Shown here in pieces: positions 47,954 through 57,079 of a stretch of 64,000 nt of DNA. The translations under genes were made by a program, and so were the position numbers. The notes below the pieces were generated by a model. That model saw only the letters and a list, made by a program, of their open reading frames with translations. It was not told the origin of the DNA and made no database searches. The DNA is from Micromonospora sp. WMMD980 (GTDB taxonomy: Bacteria; Actinomycetota; Actinomycetes; Mycobacteriales; Micromonosporaceae): positions 2,480,001 through 2,544,000 of the forward strand of contig NZ_JARUBE010000003.1 of assembly GCF_029626035.1 (NCBI RefSeq). Reading direction: 5' to 3'. Positions within the stretch are counted from its first letter, which is position 1. The number at the start of each line of letters is the position of its first letter.

Positions 47954-48559
47954 ATGCCGAGCGCCGAGCTGGACGAGTTGGTCGTCGGGGACGCCGAGGA
48001 ACTGCGTGCCTGGCTGTCGGCCCACCATGCCACCTCACCCGGCGTCTGGCTGGCCCTGACCCGGAAGGGCGGCACCGTCACGACGCTGACCTGGCAACAG
48101 GCGGTCGACGAGGCGCTCTGCTTCGGCTGGATCGACGGGCAGGCCCGCAAGCGCGACGCGGAGACCTCCTGGATCCGGTTCACCCCGCGCCGATCCCGCA
48201 GCTCCTGGTCGCAGCGCAACGTCGCCCACGTGGCCCGGCTGGAGGAGCAGGGGCGGATGCGGCCGGCGGGCCGCGCCGCGGTGGAGGCCGCGAAGGCGGA
48301 CGGGCGCTGGGCGGCCGCCTACGCCCCGCCGTCGGAGGCCGAGGCGCCGGCCGACCTGCTCGCCGCGATCGCCGCCGAGCCCGCCGCCCAGGCCATGTTC
48401 GACGTGCTCACCAAGGCCAACCGGTTCGCGCTCGTCTACCGGCTCAACGCCGTCAAGCGGGCGGAGACCCGGACGCGGAAGATCGACGAGTTCGTCGCCA
48501 TGCTGGCCCGCCGCGAGACCATCCACCCGCAGCAGGCCAGGCCGCCGAACGCGCCGTGA
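47954..48559 (+). CDS. YdeI/OmpD-associated family protein
   Basis: The 201 aa protein shows the family signatures LRAWLSAHHATSPGVWLAL, VDEALCFGWIDGQARKRD and FTPRRSRSSWSQRNVAHV, with a lysine/arginine-rich end (KRAETRTRKIDEFVAML). It is a widespread small cytoplasmic protein linked in some species to stress or antimicrobial peptide sensitivity, with no known activity. The start is fixed by the leaderless promoter. Confidence 0.9.
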   Translation: MPSAELDELVVGDAEELRAWLSAHHATSPGVWLALTRKGGTVTTLTWQQAVDEALCFGWIDGQARKRDAETSWIRFTPRRSRSSWSQRNVAHVARLEEQGRMRPAGRAAVEAAKADGRWAAAYAPPSEAEAPADLLAAIAAEPAAQAMFDVLTKANRFALVYRLNAVKRAETRTRKIDEFVAMLARRETIHPQQARPPNAP

Positions 48560-48623
48560 CGGCGCGGACGGGCATCGCGTCGCGACGGCATCGCCGCCGA
48601 TCGACCAGGGCGGGTGCCGCGCG

Positions 48624-48629
48624 TACGAT
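48624..48629 (+). promoter_or_regulatory. -10 box for a leaderless transcript (DUF4240 gene)
   Basis: TACGAT lies 7 nt before ATG 48637. Confidence 0.5.
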
Positions 48630-48636
48630 CCCGATC

Positions 48637-48831
48637 ATGAATCGTGAGGTGTTCTGGGAGATCGTGGAGCGGTCCCGGGCCGAGGTGGGCGACACCCGTG
48701 ACGCCGAGTCGGCCGCGACCGTCGCCCGCCACCTGGTGGCGCGGCTGACCGCGTTGGGCCCCTCGACGGCGGTCGAGTTCCAGCACTTCTACGACGTTCG
48801 GCGGTGCGCGCCGGCGTCACGCGGCCGATGA
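48637..48831 (+). pseudogene. DUF4240 protein, C-terminally truncated
   Basis: The 64-codon frame begins MNREVFWEIVERSRAE, the DUF4240 start, and keeps the helix RHLVARLTALGPSTAVEFQHF. Family members continue for about 100 more residues with aromatic motifs that are absent; the frame ends soon after YDVRR in an unrelated stretch. The following bases belong to a damaged sulfotransferase-like gene, so a deletion has probably joined the two. Confidence 0.6.
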
Positions 48832-49518
48832 TCTTCGTGGACATCGACGGTGGGACGGGCGCTGTCTGGCCCCGGCTGGTCGCGCACGCCTACGACGAGC
48901 CGGTGCCGGCCGAGGGTTTTGGCGACGGCGACCGGCCGGCGGGACCGTTCGGGACGCCCGCCCGCCGACGGGTCGTACCCCGGTTCTTCGACGACCGGGG
49001 TGACCTGCTGGGCGTCCTGCGGGGCCTGGTGGACACGCTGTTCGGCGGCGCGGCCGCCGACGCGGGCAAGCCGACCTGGTGCGAGAAGACACCGTTCAAC
49101 CTGCTGTGCATGGACTTCCTCTGGGAGCTGGTGCCCGACGCGACGATCGTGCACGTCACGCGTCACGCGTCACCCGGTCGCGGTGCTGGCCTCGCACCTG
49201 GCGCAGCCGTGGGCGCCGTCCACGGTCGACGGGGCGCTCGCCTACCTCGTACCGATCTATCGCCGCTGGCTCACCTGGCGGGACACGGCGGATCTGGCGG
49301 GCCGGCGCTACGTCGAGGTGCGGGCGGAGGATCTCGCGGCCGACTGGCCCGGGCAGCGGCGGGCCCTGTTCGCGCGGCTCGGAGTGGACGACGTCGCCAC
49401 CCGGTCGACGTTCCAGGCGCACCGGCTGGCGCACCGCGACCACCAGTTCGACACCGGAACCCGCGAGCGGATCGAGGCGGCGTTCCACCGGATCGTCCCG
49501 GCGATGGGCTACGCGTGA
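48804..49518 (+). pseudogene. Sulfotransferase-like gene, frameshifted by a 7-bp duplication
   Basis: The reading has KPTWCEKTPFNLLCMDFLWE and PDATIVHVTRHPVAVLASHL (after correction), then YRRWLTWRDTADLAGRRYVE and YVEVRAEDLAADWPG. These are typical of bacterial sulfotransferases. The 5'-phosphosulfate loop expected near the N terminus is replaced by a degenerate IFVDIDGGTG. Three GTCAC units spaced by seven bases (49155-49173) show one unit too many; removing seven bases restores the frame. It is probably inactive. Confidence 0.7.
49155..49173. repeat. 7-bp tandem duplication
   Basis: GTCACGC is present twice and followed by GTCAC. One 7-bp unit is extra relative to the reading frame of the sulfotransferase-like gene. 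Confidence 0.85.
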
Positions 49519-49522
49519 CGCC

Positions 49523-50059
49523 TCAGCAGACCGACGGGGGCCAGCGGTGGTCACGCCACTGCTGCCACGTCGCGAATCCGGCCGGCGGGTCGCCGACGGG
49601 TTCGCTGCCGTCGAGTTCGCCCGGGGTCGGGATCTCGATGGTGGCCGCCCACCCGGCGAGTTCCTCGTCGGACATCGGCCAGGTCGTGTGCGGCGCCTCG
49701 GCCTGACGCCGGTCGACCCGGATGCGCTGCTCGGCGGCGGTGACGACGAAGTAGTGCAGCTCCACCGCCGCGCCGACGTCGGCCGCCGCCTGCCGGAGGG
49801 CGGACCGCTCGTCCCGGCTCCACAGGCCGAAGTCGATCACGACGTTGGCGCCGAGTTCGAGGGCGCGCAGCCCGATCCGGATCAGCCGCCCCTCGATCAC
49901 GTCCTGCGCGGAGGGCGGGTTCTCCGGCCCGTAGAGCGCCTTCACCCACTCGTCCTTGGTGAGGCGGAGCGCCTGCTGCTCGACCTCGATGCGCCGAGCG
50001 GCGGTGGTCTTCCCGCTGCAGGGAAGTCCCACGGTCAGGAAGAGTGTGGGTCGCCTCAT
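49523..50059 (-). CDS. P-loop kinase-like ATP-binding protein (AAA_33)
   Basis: The 178 aa protein has Walker A VGLPCSGKTTAARRIE at the N terminus, LTKDEWVKALYG and NVVIDFGLWSRDER, and LRQAAADVGAAVELHYF, matching small kinases of the zeta-toxin/chloramphenicol phosphotransferase-like AAA_33 group. The target is unknown. It stops 4 bp from the convergent sulfotransferase-like gene. ATG 50059 has only a weak ribosome site. Confidence 0.85.
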   Translation of the reverse strand: MRRPTLFLTVGLPCSGKTTAARRIEVEQQALRLTKDEWVKALYGPENPPSAQDVIEGRLIRIGLRALELGANVVIDFGLWSRDERSALRQAAADVGAAVELHYFVVTAAEQRIRVDRRQAEAPHTTWPMSDEELAGWAATIEIPTPGELDGSEPVGDPPAGFATWQQWRDHRWPPSVC

Positions 50060-50132
50060 CGTCGCCGCCGAACTGTTGGGTAACGATCAGGGTAGTGTTC
50101 GCCACAGCCGACCGGTCGGACGAGGGGCAGAC

Positions 50133-50540
50133 GTGAGCGACTGGAATGACAAGATCATCGCCGAGTTCCGGGCCAACGGCGGCCGGGTGGGCGGCCAGTT
50201 CGCCGGCGCCCCGCTGCTGCTGTTGCACACCGTCGGCGCCCGGAGCGGCAAGCCCCGGGTCAACCCGATGATGTACCAGGAGCTGGACGGCGGCTACGCG
50301 GTGTTCGCGTCCAAGGCCGGCGCGCCCACCAATCCCGACTGGTACCACAACCTGCTCGCCGAGCCGAATGTCACGGCGGAGATCGGCACCGACACGGTCG
50401 ACCTGGTCGCCAGGGTCGCCGACGGCGACGAGCGGGAACGGATCTGGGACGCGCAGAAGGCGGCGTACCCGGGCTTCGCCGACTACGAGCGGAAGACCAG
50501 CCGGCAGATCCCGGTCGTCGTGCTGGAGCCCGCACCCTAA
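50133..50540 (+). CDS. Nitroreductase-family deazaflavin-dependent oxidoreductase (Ddn-like)
   Basis: The 135 aa protein begins VSDWNDKIIAEFRANGGRVGG and has LLLLHTVGARSGKPRVNPM, PDWYHNLLAEPNVTAEIG and an ERKTSRQIPVVVLE end, the pattern of the F420-binding split beta-barrel family that includes mycobacterial Ddn. These use reduced F420 to reduce quinones or nitro compounds. GTG 50133 follows GAGGGG. It is transcribed divergently from the kinase-like gene. Confidence 0.92.
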   Translation: MSDWNDKIIAEFRANGGRVGGQFAGAPLLLLHTVGARSGKPRVNPMMYQELDGGYAVFASKAGAPTNPDWYHNLLAEPNVTAEIGTDTVDLVARVADGDERERIWDAQKAAYPGFADYERKTSRQIPVVVLEPAP

Positions 50541-50565
50541 TTCGGCTACCCACTCCGGACCCGCG

Positions 50566-51246
50566 CTACCGCGTACCGCGCTGACCGGGGTGTCCGCGCG
50601 CCCGGGTCTCCCAGGCCGGCCGCCGCGGCTCGTCGTTGCGCACGACGATGTCGGCGCGGTCGACCGGGCGGGCCGTGGCGGCGTAGAGCTGCTGGGCGGG
50701 GAGGTACCGCTCCCGCCAGCGCCGCTCGACCTCGGCCCGCGACGACACCCGGCCCTCCCGGACCACGGCACGGGCCACGAGCCGCTCGTGCGTGACCGAC
50801 ACGAGGACGCGCAGCTCCCACCGGTCGACCAGTTCCGGGCGCAGGAGGAAGACGCCGTCGAAGACCAGCACCGCGTCGACCGGGGCCGTCCAGGTCGGGG
50901 CGTCGTCGTGGACCGCGTGCCGGAAGCGTCGGTCCCCGCCCGGGCCGAGCGGATCGAGCAGCATCCGGTTCAGCGCCGGATGGTCGTGGGCGTCGAGGTA
51001 GCAGCCCTCCGCCGAGAACTCCCCCCGCCGGTAGCGCCGCTTGAGGGGGACGAGAAAGTCGTCGACCGTCGCCCGGATGACGTGCCGGCCCCGCGCGCGC
51101 AGGACACCGGCCAGCTCGTCGGCGAGCGTGGTCTTGCCGGCGGCGGGCGGCCCGTCGACGGCCACCCGCGTGGGATGCCCGGCGGTCACGCGTCCCACCG
51201 CGTCGGCCAGGTCGCGGAGCAGATCGTCGCGGGTGCCGTAGGCCAT
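50566..51246 (-). CDS. Uridine kinase-like P-loop protein
   Basis: The 226 aa protein has Walker A VAVDGPPAAGKTTLADELA, IRATVDDFLVPLKRRY, an acceptor-site YLDAHDHPALNRMLL and the DAVLVFDGVFLLRPEL Walker B region, as in uridine/cytidine kinases. The C-terminal region RWRERYLPAQQLYAATARP is typical of the actinobacterial subgroup. ATG 51246 starts 4 bp before the stop of the adjoining acetyltransferase gene in the same direction, so they are co-transcribed. Confidence 0.88.
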   Translation of the reverse strand: MAYGTRDDLLRDLADAVGRVTAGHPTRVAVDGPPAAGKTTLADELAGVLRARGRHVIRATVDDFLVPLKRRYRRGEFSAEGCYLDAHDHPALNRMLLDPLGPGGDRRFRHAVHDDAPTWTAPVDAVLVFDGVFLLRPELVDRWELRVLVSVTHERLVARAVVREGRVSSRAEVERRWRERYLPAQQLYAATARPVDRADIVVRNDEPRRPAWETRARGHPGQRGTR

Positions 51247-51250
51247 GCCG

Positions 51251-51970
51251 TCACTCCTCCGCCAGCGCGAGGCTCAGTTGCGCGCCGAGCTGCCGGAAGC
51301 CCAGCGCCCGCGCCACCCGGCGGGACGGTTCCCGCCGGGCCCGCCACTGCGGCAGCAGTCCGTTCGCCACCGCGTCCGCGACCGCCGCCGAGGCCACGGC
51401 ACGCGCCAGCCCGCGCCCACGCCGGTCCGCCCGGGTGAGCACGCCCAGGTGGGCCACCCGCCCCGGCCAACGCCGGTAGCCGGCCGCCGCGAGCACGTCG
51501 GTCCCCCGGCGCACGACGAACACCGGCGAGGTGACGTCGGCCAACCCGCACTCGTCGGCGTCGTCCGCCGGCACGGCCGCCGGCAGCGCGGCGACATCGG
51601 CTGGCTCCCCCGGGACCACCGGCACGTCACCGGACGCCGGCCGGAACCGGCCCTCGTCGAGGTAGGCCAGGCTCGCCGGCCCGAGCACCCCGGCCACCGG
51701 CAGGAGAGCGCGCAGCGGCCCGGCGTCGGTCAGCTCCGCGACGGGCAGCCGCCGCAGCACCTCGCGCACCGTCCCCACCAGACCATCCGACGGTACGCTG
51801 ACGACGGCGGCGTCGCCCAGCACGACGATCCCGACCCAGCCCGGTGGACAGAGCAGCGACCTGGCCGAGGCGGCCACCTCGACGCCGCCGCCGGCGGGAA
51901 AGGCCATCGGCACTCCAGCCAGGTCGAGCCAGGCCGCACGCACGCGATCGAGCAACGGATCAGCGGCCAT
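51251..51970 (-). CDS. GNAT-family N-acetyltransferase
   Basis: The 239 aa protein has an N-terminal domain of unknown fold (about 1-125) and a GNAT domain with LGVLTRADRRGRGLARAVASAA as the acetyl-CoA loop (R-x-x-G-x-G/A). The end, RVARALGFRQLGAQLSLAL, is the typical last strand. It forms an operon with the uridine-kinase-like gene. The substrate is unknown. Confidence 0.85.
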   Translation of the reverse strand: MAADPLLDRVRAAWLDLAGVPMAFPAGGGVEVAASARSLLCPPGWVGIVVLGDAAVVSVPSDGLVGTVREVLRRLPVAELTDAGPLRALLPVAGVLGPASLAYLDEGRFRPASGDVPVVPGEPADVAALPAAVPADDADECGLADVTSPVFVVRRGTDVLAAAGYRRWPGRVAHLGVLTRADRRGRGLARAVASAAVADAVANGLLPQWRARREPSRRVARALGFRQLGAQLSLALAEE

Positions 51971-52012
51971 GAACGCATCCTCGCGCCCGGCCCGGCGCTC
52001 CCGCCAGTCCTT

Positions 52013-52231
52013 TCACCGCAGCCACCCCAGGAAGCGGCGGTGCAACGCTCCGGCCGGCGCCCAGCTCAGATCTGCCGTCGCCCGGGCCAACTGCGCCCCC
52101 AGGTACAACGCCAACGAGATCGGCGCGCCCTCGTACTCCACCAGCAGCTCCCGCCGCCGGGTCGCGCACGGCCACGGGCCGCCGCACGCGTCGCACGTCC
52201 AGACCGGCAGCACCGGCCCGTGCCCGCTCAC
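52013..52231 (-). CDS. Small zinc-ribbon-like protein
   Basis: The 72 aa protein has WTCDACGGPWPCATRRRELL at its N terminus, a CxxC pair with a third Cys, followed by SLALYLGAQLARATADL and LHRRFLGWL. Similar proteins accompany XRE regulators in many actinomycete chromosomes. GTG 52231 is chosen because upstream codons in frame lose the pattern. It follows a second small Cys-containing gene by 49 bp in the same direction. Confidence 0.7.
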   Translation of the reverse strand: MSGHGPVLPVWTCDACGGPWPCATRRRELLVEYEGAPISLALYLGAQLARATADLSWAPAGALHRRFLGWLR

Positions 52232-52280
52232 CCCCGACCCCGACCAGGGTACGGAGGGCAGCCCGCTGGATCCCCCATGT

Positions 52281-52694
52281 TCACCGGGGCTCGCCCGGCA
52301 GCCAGTGCGCCCGGCCGATGGGCACCCGGTGGCGCACCCGGCAGGGCAGGTCCGCGCCGCACCGACACACCCACCGCCATTTCCGCCACGACCAGGCCGG
52401 CCGGTGGCGGCGAACGAGCGTGAGGACCACGGCGAGCAAGTAGCCCTCATACGACAAGATGCGGACGCGCCGCGGGGCGCTGCCACTCACGCAAGCCTTG
52501 TCCACCGACGCCAACGGGACGCTCTGCGGCTGGTCCGACCGGGCCAGGGCGAGGAGCCGTTGCTTGGCTGCCTCCCATTCGGCCGCCTGGATCTGCTGGC
52601 CGTTACAACGTCGAGCCCTACCGAGCCGACCACCCATTCCCGCCTCCGTCTGCCAGGGCCGGGGCGAACCGTCCGCCTCAACCGACGCAGACAT
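52281..52694 (-). CDS. Hypothetical protein with C-terminal Cys motif
   Basis: The 137 aa protein has a hydrophobic-basic segment (YLLAVVLTLVRRHRPAWSWRKW) and a C-terminal WVCRCGADLPCRVRHRVP Cys cluster that could bind zinc. No domain is recognised. It lies between the XRE regulator and the zinc-ribbon-like gene, all on the same strand, and the three may be one unit. Coding is supported by codon pattern rather than family identity. Confidence 0.65.
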   Translation of the reverse strand: MSASVEADGSPRPWQTEAGMGGRLGRARRCNGQQIQAAEWEAAKQRLLALARSDQPQSVPLASVDKACVSGSAPRRVRILSYEGYLLAVVLTLVRRHRPAWSWRKWRWVCRCGADLPCRVRHRVPIGRAHWLPGEPR

Positions 52695-52728
52695 TAGGAG
52701 CCGACAGCGAGGAGGTGATTACCCCTGG

Positions 52729-53919
52729 TTATGGGTGTATGACGATGCCGAGCCGTCCGGCTAGGAGGCGGAGTTCCTTGGGCAGAGCACGCCGCTTGGC
52801 CCGGTGTGCCATCGCGACGACGGCATCCTGCGCGAGGGGGTTGAGCGAGAACGGCACCGGCGCAGCCTGCTCCGCGCGGACGAACGCCGTAATCGCCTCA
52901 CCGTCACGCCGTCCGGAGTCGGCCAGCGCGCGCCCGAGATCGAGCCAGTACGACATCTGCCGGATCGAGGCGGCGAGAACCTGCGGCCGTACCGTTCGGG
53001 ACAGCTCGATCACCCGGCCGGGCTCGCCCGACTCACCGGCGATGGACATCTGCCACAGCGCCACATTGGTCGGTCCAAATCCGCAGCCATTGAATCCCAT
53101 ACCGTCCTGGGGATCGCCGAGCGTCGCGGCCTCCCGGGCCGCCTCGGTCAGGTGGTCGCGAGCGACATCCGGCCGTCCACTCACCGTCGACGCCAGCGCC
53201 GCCGAGAGATGCAACTGGCCCAGCATCTGGCGGACCCGCTCGTCGGCGGCGGCGGACTGGAGTTCCGCCAGCGAGCGATCGGCCGCCCGCGCCGCCAGGG
53301 ACGCCGACTCGATGGGCAGGCTCTGCGCGTACGCGAAGCGGGACGCGCCCAGCCACGCCGGTTCCGCCACGTCCTCGGCCGCCGCCACCGCGACGCGGGC
53401 CGCGTTCAACGCCAGGTGCCGGTACCCGAGGTGCCGCAGGCAGGCCGACGCCTGATACGCCACCTGCGCGAGCACGGCCCCGCCCGCGGCGGCGGACTCC
53501 ACCAGCAGGCCCGGCAGCATCTGGGCCATGGCCGGGAAGTTCGAGCGGTGGCGGAGCTGCTCGCTGCGCGCGACAGCAGCGGCCAGGTCCCGGGGCGTGC
53601 GCGTGGGCTGCCGACGTTCGCCGTCCTCGATCTCGATCAGCGCGGACCAGATCGCCGGAACGCACTCCGCAGCGTGCTCCCTGGCGGGATCACCGGTCTC
53701 GGTGCCCTGACCAAGCAGATCCGCGACAGTGACCTGCAACGCGGCGGCCACAGCAACCAGGGTGGACCGCCGGTCGATCACCTTACGGCCGGACTCGACC
53801 TGCGAGATGTAGGACTGGCTGACCCCGGCGAGGCCGGCGAGGGCGGATTGGCTCATCCCGCCACGGCGCATCCGCCAGTACCGGATCCGGGCACCGATGG
53901 TGTCGGCCTTCCTGGTCAT
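52729..53919 (-). CDS. XRE-family transcriptional regulator with TPR-like C terminus
   Basis: The 396 aa protein has a helix-turn-helix (about 10-65: MSQSALAGLAGVSQSYISQVESGRKVI) followed by a long helical C-terminal region (about 90-396) of repeats such as RHLGYRHLALNAARVAV, resembling the TPR-containing regulators of actinomycetes. Such proteins often control development, secondary metabolism or toxin-like modules. ATG 53919 has GGAGGCGGCAAGG upstream. Its promoter lies in the AT-rich stretch at the edge of the low-GC insertion. Confidence 0.88.
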   Translation of the reverse strand: MTRKADTIGARIRYWRMRRGGMSQSALAGLAGVSQSYISQVESGRKVIDRRSTLVAVAAALQVTVADLLGQGTETGDPAREHAAECVPAIWSALIEIEDGERRQPTRTPRDLAAAVARSEQLRHRSNFPAMAQMLPGLLVESAAAGGAVLAQVAYQASACLRHLGYRHLALNAARVAVAAAEDVAEPAWLGASRFAYAQSLPIESASLAARAADRSLAELQSAAADERVRQMLGQLHLSAALASTVSGRPDVARDHLTEAAREAATLGDPQDGMGFNGCGFGPTNVALWQMSIAGESGEPGRVIELSRTVRPQVLAASIRQMSYWLDLGRALADSGRRDGEAITAFVRAEQAAPVPFSLNPLAQDAVVAMAHRAKRRALPKELRLLAGRLGIVIHP

Positions 53920-54055
53920 CCTTGCCGCCTCCAAAAGGTGACGTTGTCGACGATGATCGGATAATTCGGTGCCCTTAAGAACGATTCGCCCACTCGTTTT
54001 CAATAATCATTCATCTGGCGGGGCGCCGCGAAGGCCAGCACCCCAACTCCGCAGC

Positions 54056-55715
54056 TCAAAGCACCCCTGATGTTCTAATTAGATAGTTCACTCTGCTTTG
54101 ATTTTTGAACACATTTCCCGGATATGAATTCTCCGGAAACACCTTGACAAATGCAACTAGGCAATTCAACACCTCGTCATCCAAATTCGATAGAGCTGCT
54201 TCGAAATCACTCTTAGGCTCTCTCAGAAACTTGTCGCCCAACTTCCGCATGAGAACATGCGCAATTACTCGTCGGCCATGCACAGCAATTCCGGCTTGGA
54301 TCCCATCCGTTTGCCGCTCGACAGCGTCCAAACAATAGTCCACCGCAGCAGTAATCTCAACGGCACGACTAAGCCTCAGCGGATCAGTCTGTTCGTTGAA
54401 GAGAGTTTTGTAGAAGGAGGCGTTAGAAAATAGAAGCGAAACCTCTCGCTTTGCCACAACAGCGAGGTTTACGCTTGACGATGCACAAGCCAAAGCTACG
54501 GCTGCTTCGCGCAGTTCAATGATCTTTTTTGGATCCTTGGACTTGGGAACCTCGGCCGAGCGAAGGATGTACTCAAAATCTAGAACGCTCAGCTCACGCA
54601 CCAAGCGGTGTTGCTCCTTGTCAAGGAAGGCGAAGTCCTGACTTGAGACTTCGTTCTGAGTATTAGCATAACGGGTAATGAAGCGACCAAGCTTCTCTTC
54701 CACCTTGGGCACCTCAATACATCGGACCAGAACGAACGCCTTTCCGAGTCCAGCTTCGAACTCTTCCCATCGCAGATCCAAGGGTGGAAACTGTCTGAGC
54801 ACCATTAACAATACTGGCACGCTTTAATTCGAAGTAACCCACATCTCGATTGAGTGCTCCACCTGGACCGATTTCGATCGATTCGGCTAGAACAGTTACT
54901 CCATTATTGTAAAATACGAAGTTCTCAGGCTCTTCCTTGATGGTTTGGAGGATACCTTCGTTAATGTCCGATCGCGGTATCACGACCCTAATGTTATCAG
55001 CGAATAGCTCTGCATGATGCACCGTATACCAGCTAGCCAACTCTGCGGCACTCACGCGGCCATAATACATTTTTTGCGGCTCGACGGCACGACCCCAGTC
55101 GATCATCTGAAGCTTTAGATTCACCGCTGGCCGCGCCTGATCCGAGATAGAACTAAATAGGGCCGCCTGAGCGATATGTGAATGCGATGCCAAAGGTTCA
55201 ATACCTTCAAGATCATTCAGTTGACTCAACAGCTCATTAATTGGTGCCAAAACCTCCTCAGATAATAGATCTGACGCGGTCGTGACAGTCACTAAGCGAA
55301 TCTTTGCGCCGGGAGTCTTCAGTAAATCACTGACAGCCAAACGCGTACTTTCAGTCGCGTGGGCCGGCTCCGCTTCAGATTTCATGCCAAGAAGCGACCT
55401 TACGCCTTGGAGAAATTTGAGAACGTCTCCCAACCCCATTGACCCTGTGCCGTCTTGGCGCCATTTCGATTGAACGAAAACGACGAGCTTAGCTCCGGAA
55501 TCCACTCCAACGGAGTCGATGCCGCGATCTTGCTCGCCATCGGTTATTTCTATTAAACGATTGTTCTCATCCGCCGAGGCAAAGGAGAGCTGAACCGCGT
55601 GAAGAGCGAGGAGTCTTGAAAGGTTAGCAACCTCGTCCAGCTTCTTGCTCCAATGCGCGTGCTCGTAAAGCGCACGCACACGGGTCTCGATCTGGCTGAC
55701 ATGGAACTTACTCAC
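54056..55715 (-). pseudogene. AIPR-family abortive-infection phage-resistance protein, frameshifted
   Basis: Two frames together give about 550 aa. The first has VVFVQSKWRQDGTGSMGLGDV and the AIPR core VFYNNGVTVLAESIE and ASIVNGAQTVSTLGSAM. The second continues FEAGLGKAFVLVRC and GRFITRYANTQNEVSSQDF. Removing one G from a GGG tract (CCC on the plus strand, 54766-54768) joins them as SAMEEFEAGLGKAF. The gene is about half A+T, far from the surrounding 70+% GC, so it was acquired recently. AIPR proteins are linked to abortive infection against phage; the N-terminal part with QSKW resembles a restriction-nuclease fold (inference). Confidence 0.83.
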
Positions 55716-55862
55716 GACAACCTCTTTCAGAGCCTCGTGGGGCCATTAAGCGAGCAGGGAGATGATATAGCGTTGGCCCTAGACGGCGCAGGCCCGCTTC
55801 ATCGCCGTGATCCCAACTCTGGCCGGGCCGTCCCACTACATGCTCTATAGAAACATGTAACC

Positions 55863-57063
55863 TCAGAACCAGTTCTCCCGCATGTCCAGCGTGGTTCGGT
55901 CCAGGCTCTCCAGCAGGTCGAACTGCGGCCCGACCCTCGGCAGCTCCCACCGGTAGAAGTAGCGCGCCGCCGCCCGCTCCCCGGCGGCGAAGCCGTCCTC
56001 CAGGGACCCGGACGCCTCCACCGCCAGCACCTGCTCCAACCAGAGCCAGGCGACCACCACGTGCCCGACCGCCTCCAGGTAGACCGAGGCGTTCGCCAAC
56101 GCCAGCTCCGGATCGCCCGGCGCCCACAACCGCCGCGTCACCACCGCGATCCGATCCACCGCCGCCGCGAGCGGCCCGGCCAGCTCGGCGGCGAACCCGT
56201 CCGCCTTCCAGGCCCGGTCGACGGTGGCGCGCATCGTGTCCAGCAGCAGCTCCAACGCCGCGCCGTCGCGCATGGTGACCTTACGGCCGAGCAGGTCGAG
56301 CGCCTGGATGCCGTGGGTGCCCTCGTGGATGGGGTTGAGCCGGTTGTCCCGCCAGTGCTGCTCGACGTCGTAGTCGCGGGTGTAGCCGTAGCCGCCGTGC
56401 ACCTGGATGGCCAGGTCGTTGGCGGCCAGGCACCACTGCGACGGCCAGCTCGTGATCGCCGGCCGAGATCCACATCTTGGTGCCGGTGAGCCGGTAGGTG
56501 CCGTCGTCCTGCGGCTCGGCGCGGGTGGTCAGGTCGGCCAGGGAGCTGCCGGCCTGCGGCTCGGACAGGCACATGGTGCCGAAGAACCGGCCCTCGACCA
56601 TCGGGCGGACCCAGGTGTCGACCTGGTCGGCGCTGCCGTGGGCGAGCAGCAGGTTGGCGTTGCCGAGGGTGAGGAACGGGTACGCCGAGGTGCCCACGTT
56701 GGCGGCCTGGAACCAGGCGAACGCGGCGGCGGCCACCGCGTGCGGAAGTTGCATGCCGCCGACCGACTCGTCCAGGGTGGCGGCGAACAACCCGGTGCCG
56801 GCGAACGCGTCGAGCGCGGCCTTGACCTGCGGAATGGCGCGTACCCGCCCGCCGTCCACGGTGGGCTCGCTGGTGTCGGCGGCCCGGTTGTGCGGGGCGA
56901 ACTTCTCGGCGGCGACCCGGGCGGCGAGGTCGAGCACCGCGTCGAACGTCTCGCGGGAGTGCTCGGCGTAGCGGGGTCGCTCGGTCAGCCGGGCGACGTC
57001 CAACCAGTCGTGCAGCAGGAACGCCAGGTCACGGCGGGACAGCAACAGCTCGGACGACGACAA
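55863..57063 (-). pseudogene. Acyl-CoA dehydrogenase (AcdA C-terminal type), internally deleted
   Basis: The N-terminal part (TTG 57063, preceded by GAGGGGAAGGGG) has FGTMCLSEPQAGSSLADL and LTGTKMWISAGDHEL, the middle-domain motifs. The C-terminal part, in another frame, has HGGYGYTRDYDVEQHWRDNR and IHEGTHGIQALDLLGRK, which bind FAD and close the active site. About 200 residues between them are absent. At the join (about 56442-56449) the sequence fits both GDHEL and WPSQWCLAAND, so a roughly 600-bp deletion through a few shared bases is the simplest account. Catalytic Glu of this subfamily probably lies in the lost part. Confidence 0.82.
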
Positions 57064-57079
57064 TGCGGGCCCCTTCCCC

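Noticed and set aside
52706..52720. Perfect GGAGGTGAT Shine-Dalgarno on the plus strand with GTG/ATG codons after it
   Set aside because: The frame that follows is antisense to the XRE regulator and has no recognisable protein pattern; the match is probably chance.
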